DNA of 41,302 bases. It comes from Liolophura sinensis (taxonomy: Eukaryota > Mollusca > Polyplacophora > Chitonida > Chitonidae). Under the pieces are notes generated by a model. The model had not been told where the DNA came from and ran no database searches. It saw only the letters and a program-made list of their open reading frames with translations. Below, one piece after another: positions 38,501-41,302 of this stretch. Both the position numbers and the translations under genes were made by a program. Where the stretch lies: the NCBI RefSeq assembly GCF_032854445.1, contig NC_088300.1:46185682-46226983 (forward strand), given 5' to 3'. Numbering within the stretch: the stretch's first letter is position 1; each line of letters opens with the position of its first letter.

Positions 38501-39916
38501 TCTCTGGGGGCAAAAAAACTCGCAAGAAAATGCATCAGATATAAGCTTGCTGCAGACTTTGCACACACTGCATCAAGCCAGGGTAATATCTGTATGAAGC
38601 ATGCCAGTACAACAATAATAAGGTTATCAGATTACTCCATCAATACAGGCTGGACAAAAACAATAGATTGGTACAACAGGGCTGCATCACCGGCAATAAA
38701 AAAACAAGAGGATTATAGTATATGGACAGTGTATAAGACTAAAGACCGAGGATTTTTTTGCATCGTGAAATTATACATACACTGTATACGTACTTGTATG
38801 TATAATGAATGCTAAGGCGGGATTGTGCTCTTTACATGTGGATGTAGGTTATGTTTTCCTTATGTTGTAAATGTACCTTATGCTTATTTATGTGGAAATT
38901 ATAACAATAAGAAAAATGAGGAGCATTCAAGCTGTTCAAATGATTACAGGCCAGCACTGAGGCAGCACACGTCCTCCCCTTTACACATATATTTCGGATC
39001 ATATGTACACACACATCATTGATGTGACCCACAGTGTACACTGTTCCTATATGCAGAACGAATAAATATACAAAATGTACATGTATCAATATAACACTGA
39101 AAGATAAGCAGGCTGAGAGGACTTATTAAGCTCTCAAAAAAAAATCTCCAGAATGTACCAACAGTAAGTTCAGCACACAGCCAGTGACATGGGGTGAGGA
39201 GTGGGACGGGGTGGCCTGTCATGTCTACATGAAGTACATATATACGTTCATCGTGACCAAGTACCTACAATATACTCTGTAGGACATGCATGTACATTTA
39301 GCCCGAATTTGAAATCAAAGTGTCACTTCCATCTTTCCCCATCATTTCTCTATATCTCTTCCATGTCATTTTTTGTAGGAATAAGGCATCTCAAGAATCT
39401 CCCTGGCTAAATATTTGTTAGTTTATGTTGTCTGTATCCTTTATACCTGGTGAGCATTTTGTGCCTTGGTACAATGGAGAAACCAGGTTATCACACCATG
39501 TAATTCCTATATGCTCTAGCTCCAACCCAACAGTTTACAAGTACATGTAAGTACATGTACAATAACATAGAAAGAAATCCTACAGTCTTCTCAGTTATAA
39601 TACAAGTTAACAACACATCCACCCTCCAGTGCACACAAAACCTGCTATAATATGACACTCTCGATGGCAAACCTCTATGTCTATCAAAAAAATGATAGAC
39701 ACAATAAATCTGCAAGAATATATAAATATATAATGATATGAACATCCAAATACCAGACGACAATGATCACGAGGAGTCATCACAGCTTCAAGGGAATTGC
39801 CTAAAGACTACAATGCACATGTGACAGCATGATAAAAGCTATAACCATGCTTGTGCACCCTGTTCACTGATAAAACCTGAAACTGGTCAGTAATGGGACT
39901 ATGAGGAACAGACTTA

Positions 39917-41302
<1,386 letters not shown>

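Noticed and set aside
38474-38815. 113-codon plus-strand open frame
   Set aside because: No family resemblance, no supporting splice or promoter context; treated as chance.

Overview
The window looks like animal nuclear DNA, most likely from a lophotrochozoan such as a mollusc or brachiopod. It is A+T-rich, has no prokaryote-style gene packing, carries two tRNA-derived SINE families, and is peppered with the palindromic word ACATGTACATGT. Placement below Metazoa is inference from repeat style; no taxon marker was seen.

Almost everything that can be supported belongs to one gene on the minus strand: the 5' part of an ARHGAP39 (Vilse/CrGAP) orthologue, a Rho-family GTPase-activating protein with two N-terminal WW domains. 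Three exons join in consistent reading phase with canonical splice sites. They are the WW1 exon (40019 to 39918), the WW2 exon (8720 to 8582) and a following linker exon (2984 to 2865) that opens with the family-typical residues TLKQNTE. The upstream exon or exons supplying the canonical start lie beyond 40020 and were not recognised. The MyTH4 and RhoGAP domains must lie beyond position 1.

The most interesting signal is inside the 31.2-kb intron between WW1 and WW2. At 21424 to 21318 there is an ATG-started, 35-codon open segment with a consensus donor in exactly the phase needed to splice to the WW2 exon. It reads as an alternative first coding exon giving a protein that lacks WW1, which would imply an internal promoter near 21.4-22 kb.

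The rest is intron. SINE family A (3' end AAATAAATAAATA, copies in both orientations, one with a perfect 12-bp target-site duplication) and SINE family B (three minus-strand copies with a CACT-type tail, one with a perfect 12-bp duplication) account for most of the interspersed repeats. Other structure includes a three-copy 56-bp tandem repeat with a CACGTG E-box in each unit (32692-32859), an exact 54-bp duplication (3757-3864), a foldback element of about 200 bp just downstream of the WW2 exon (8110-8318), an 18-bp perfect palindrome (11540-11557) and a lone perfect CRE (12916-12923). No rRNA, tRNA gene, CRISPR array or second protein-coding gene could be supported.
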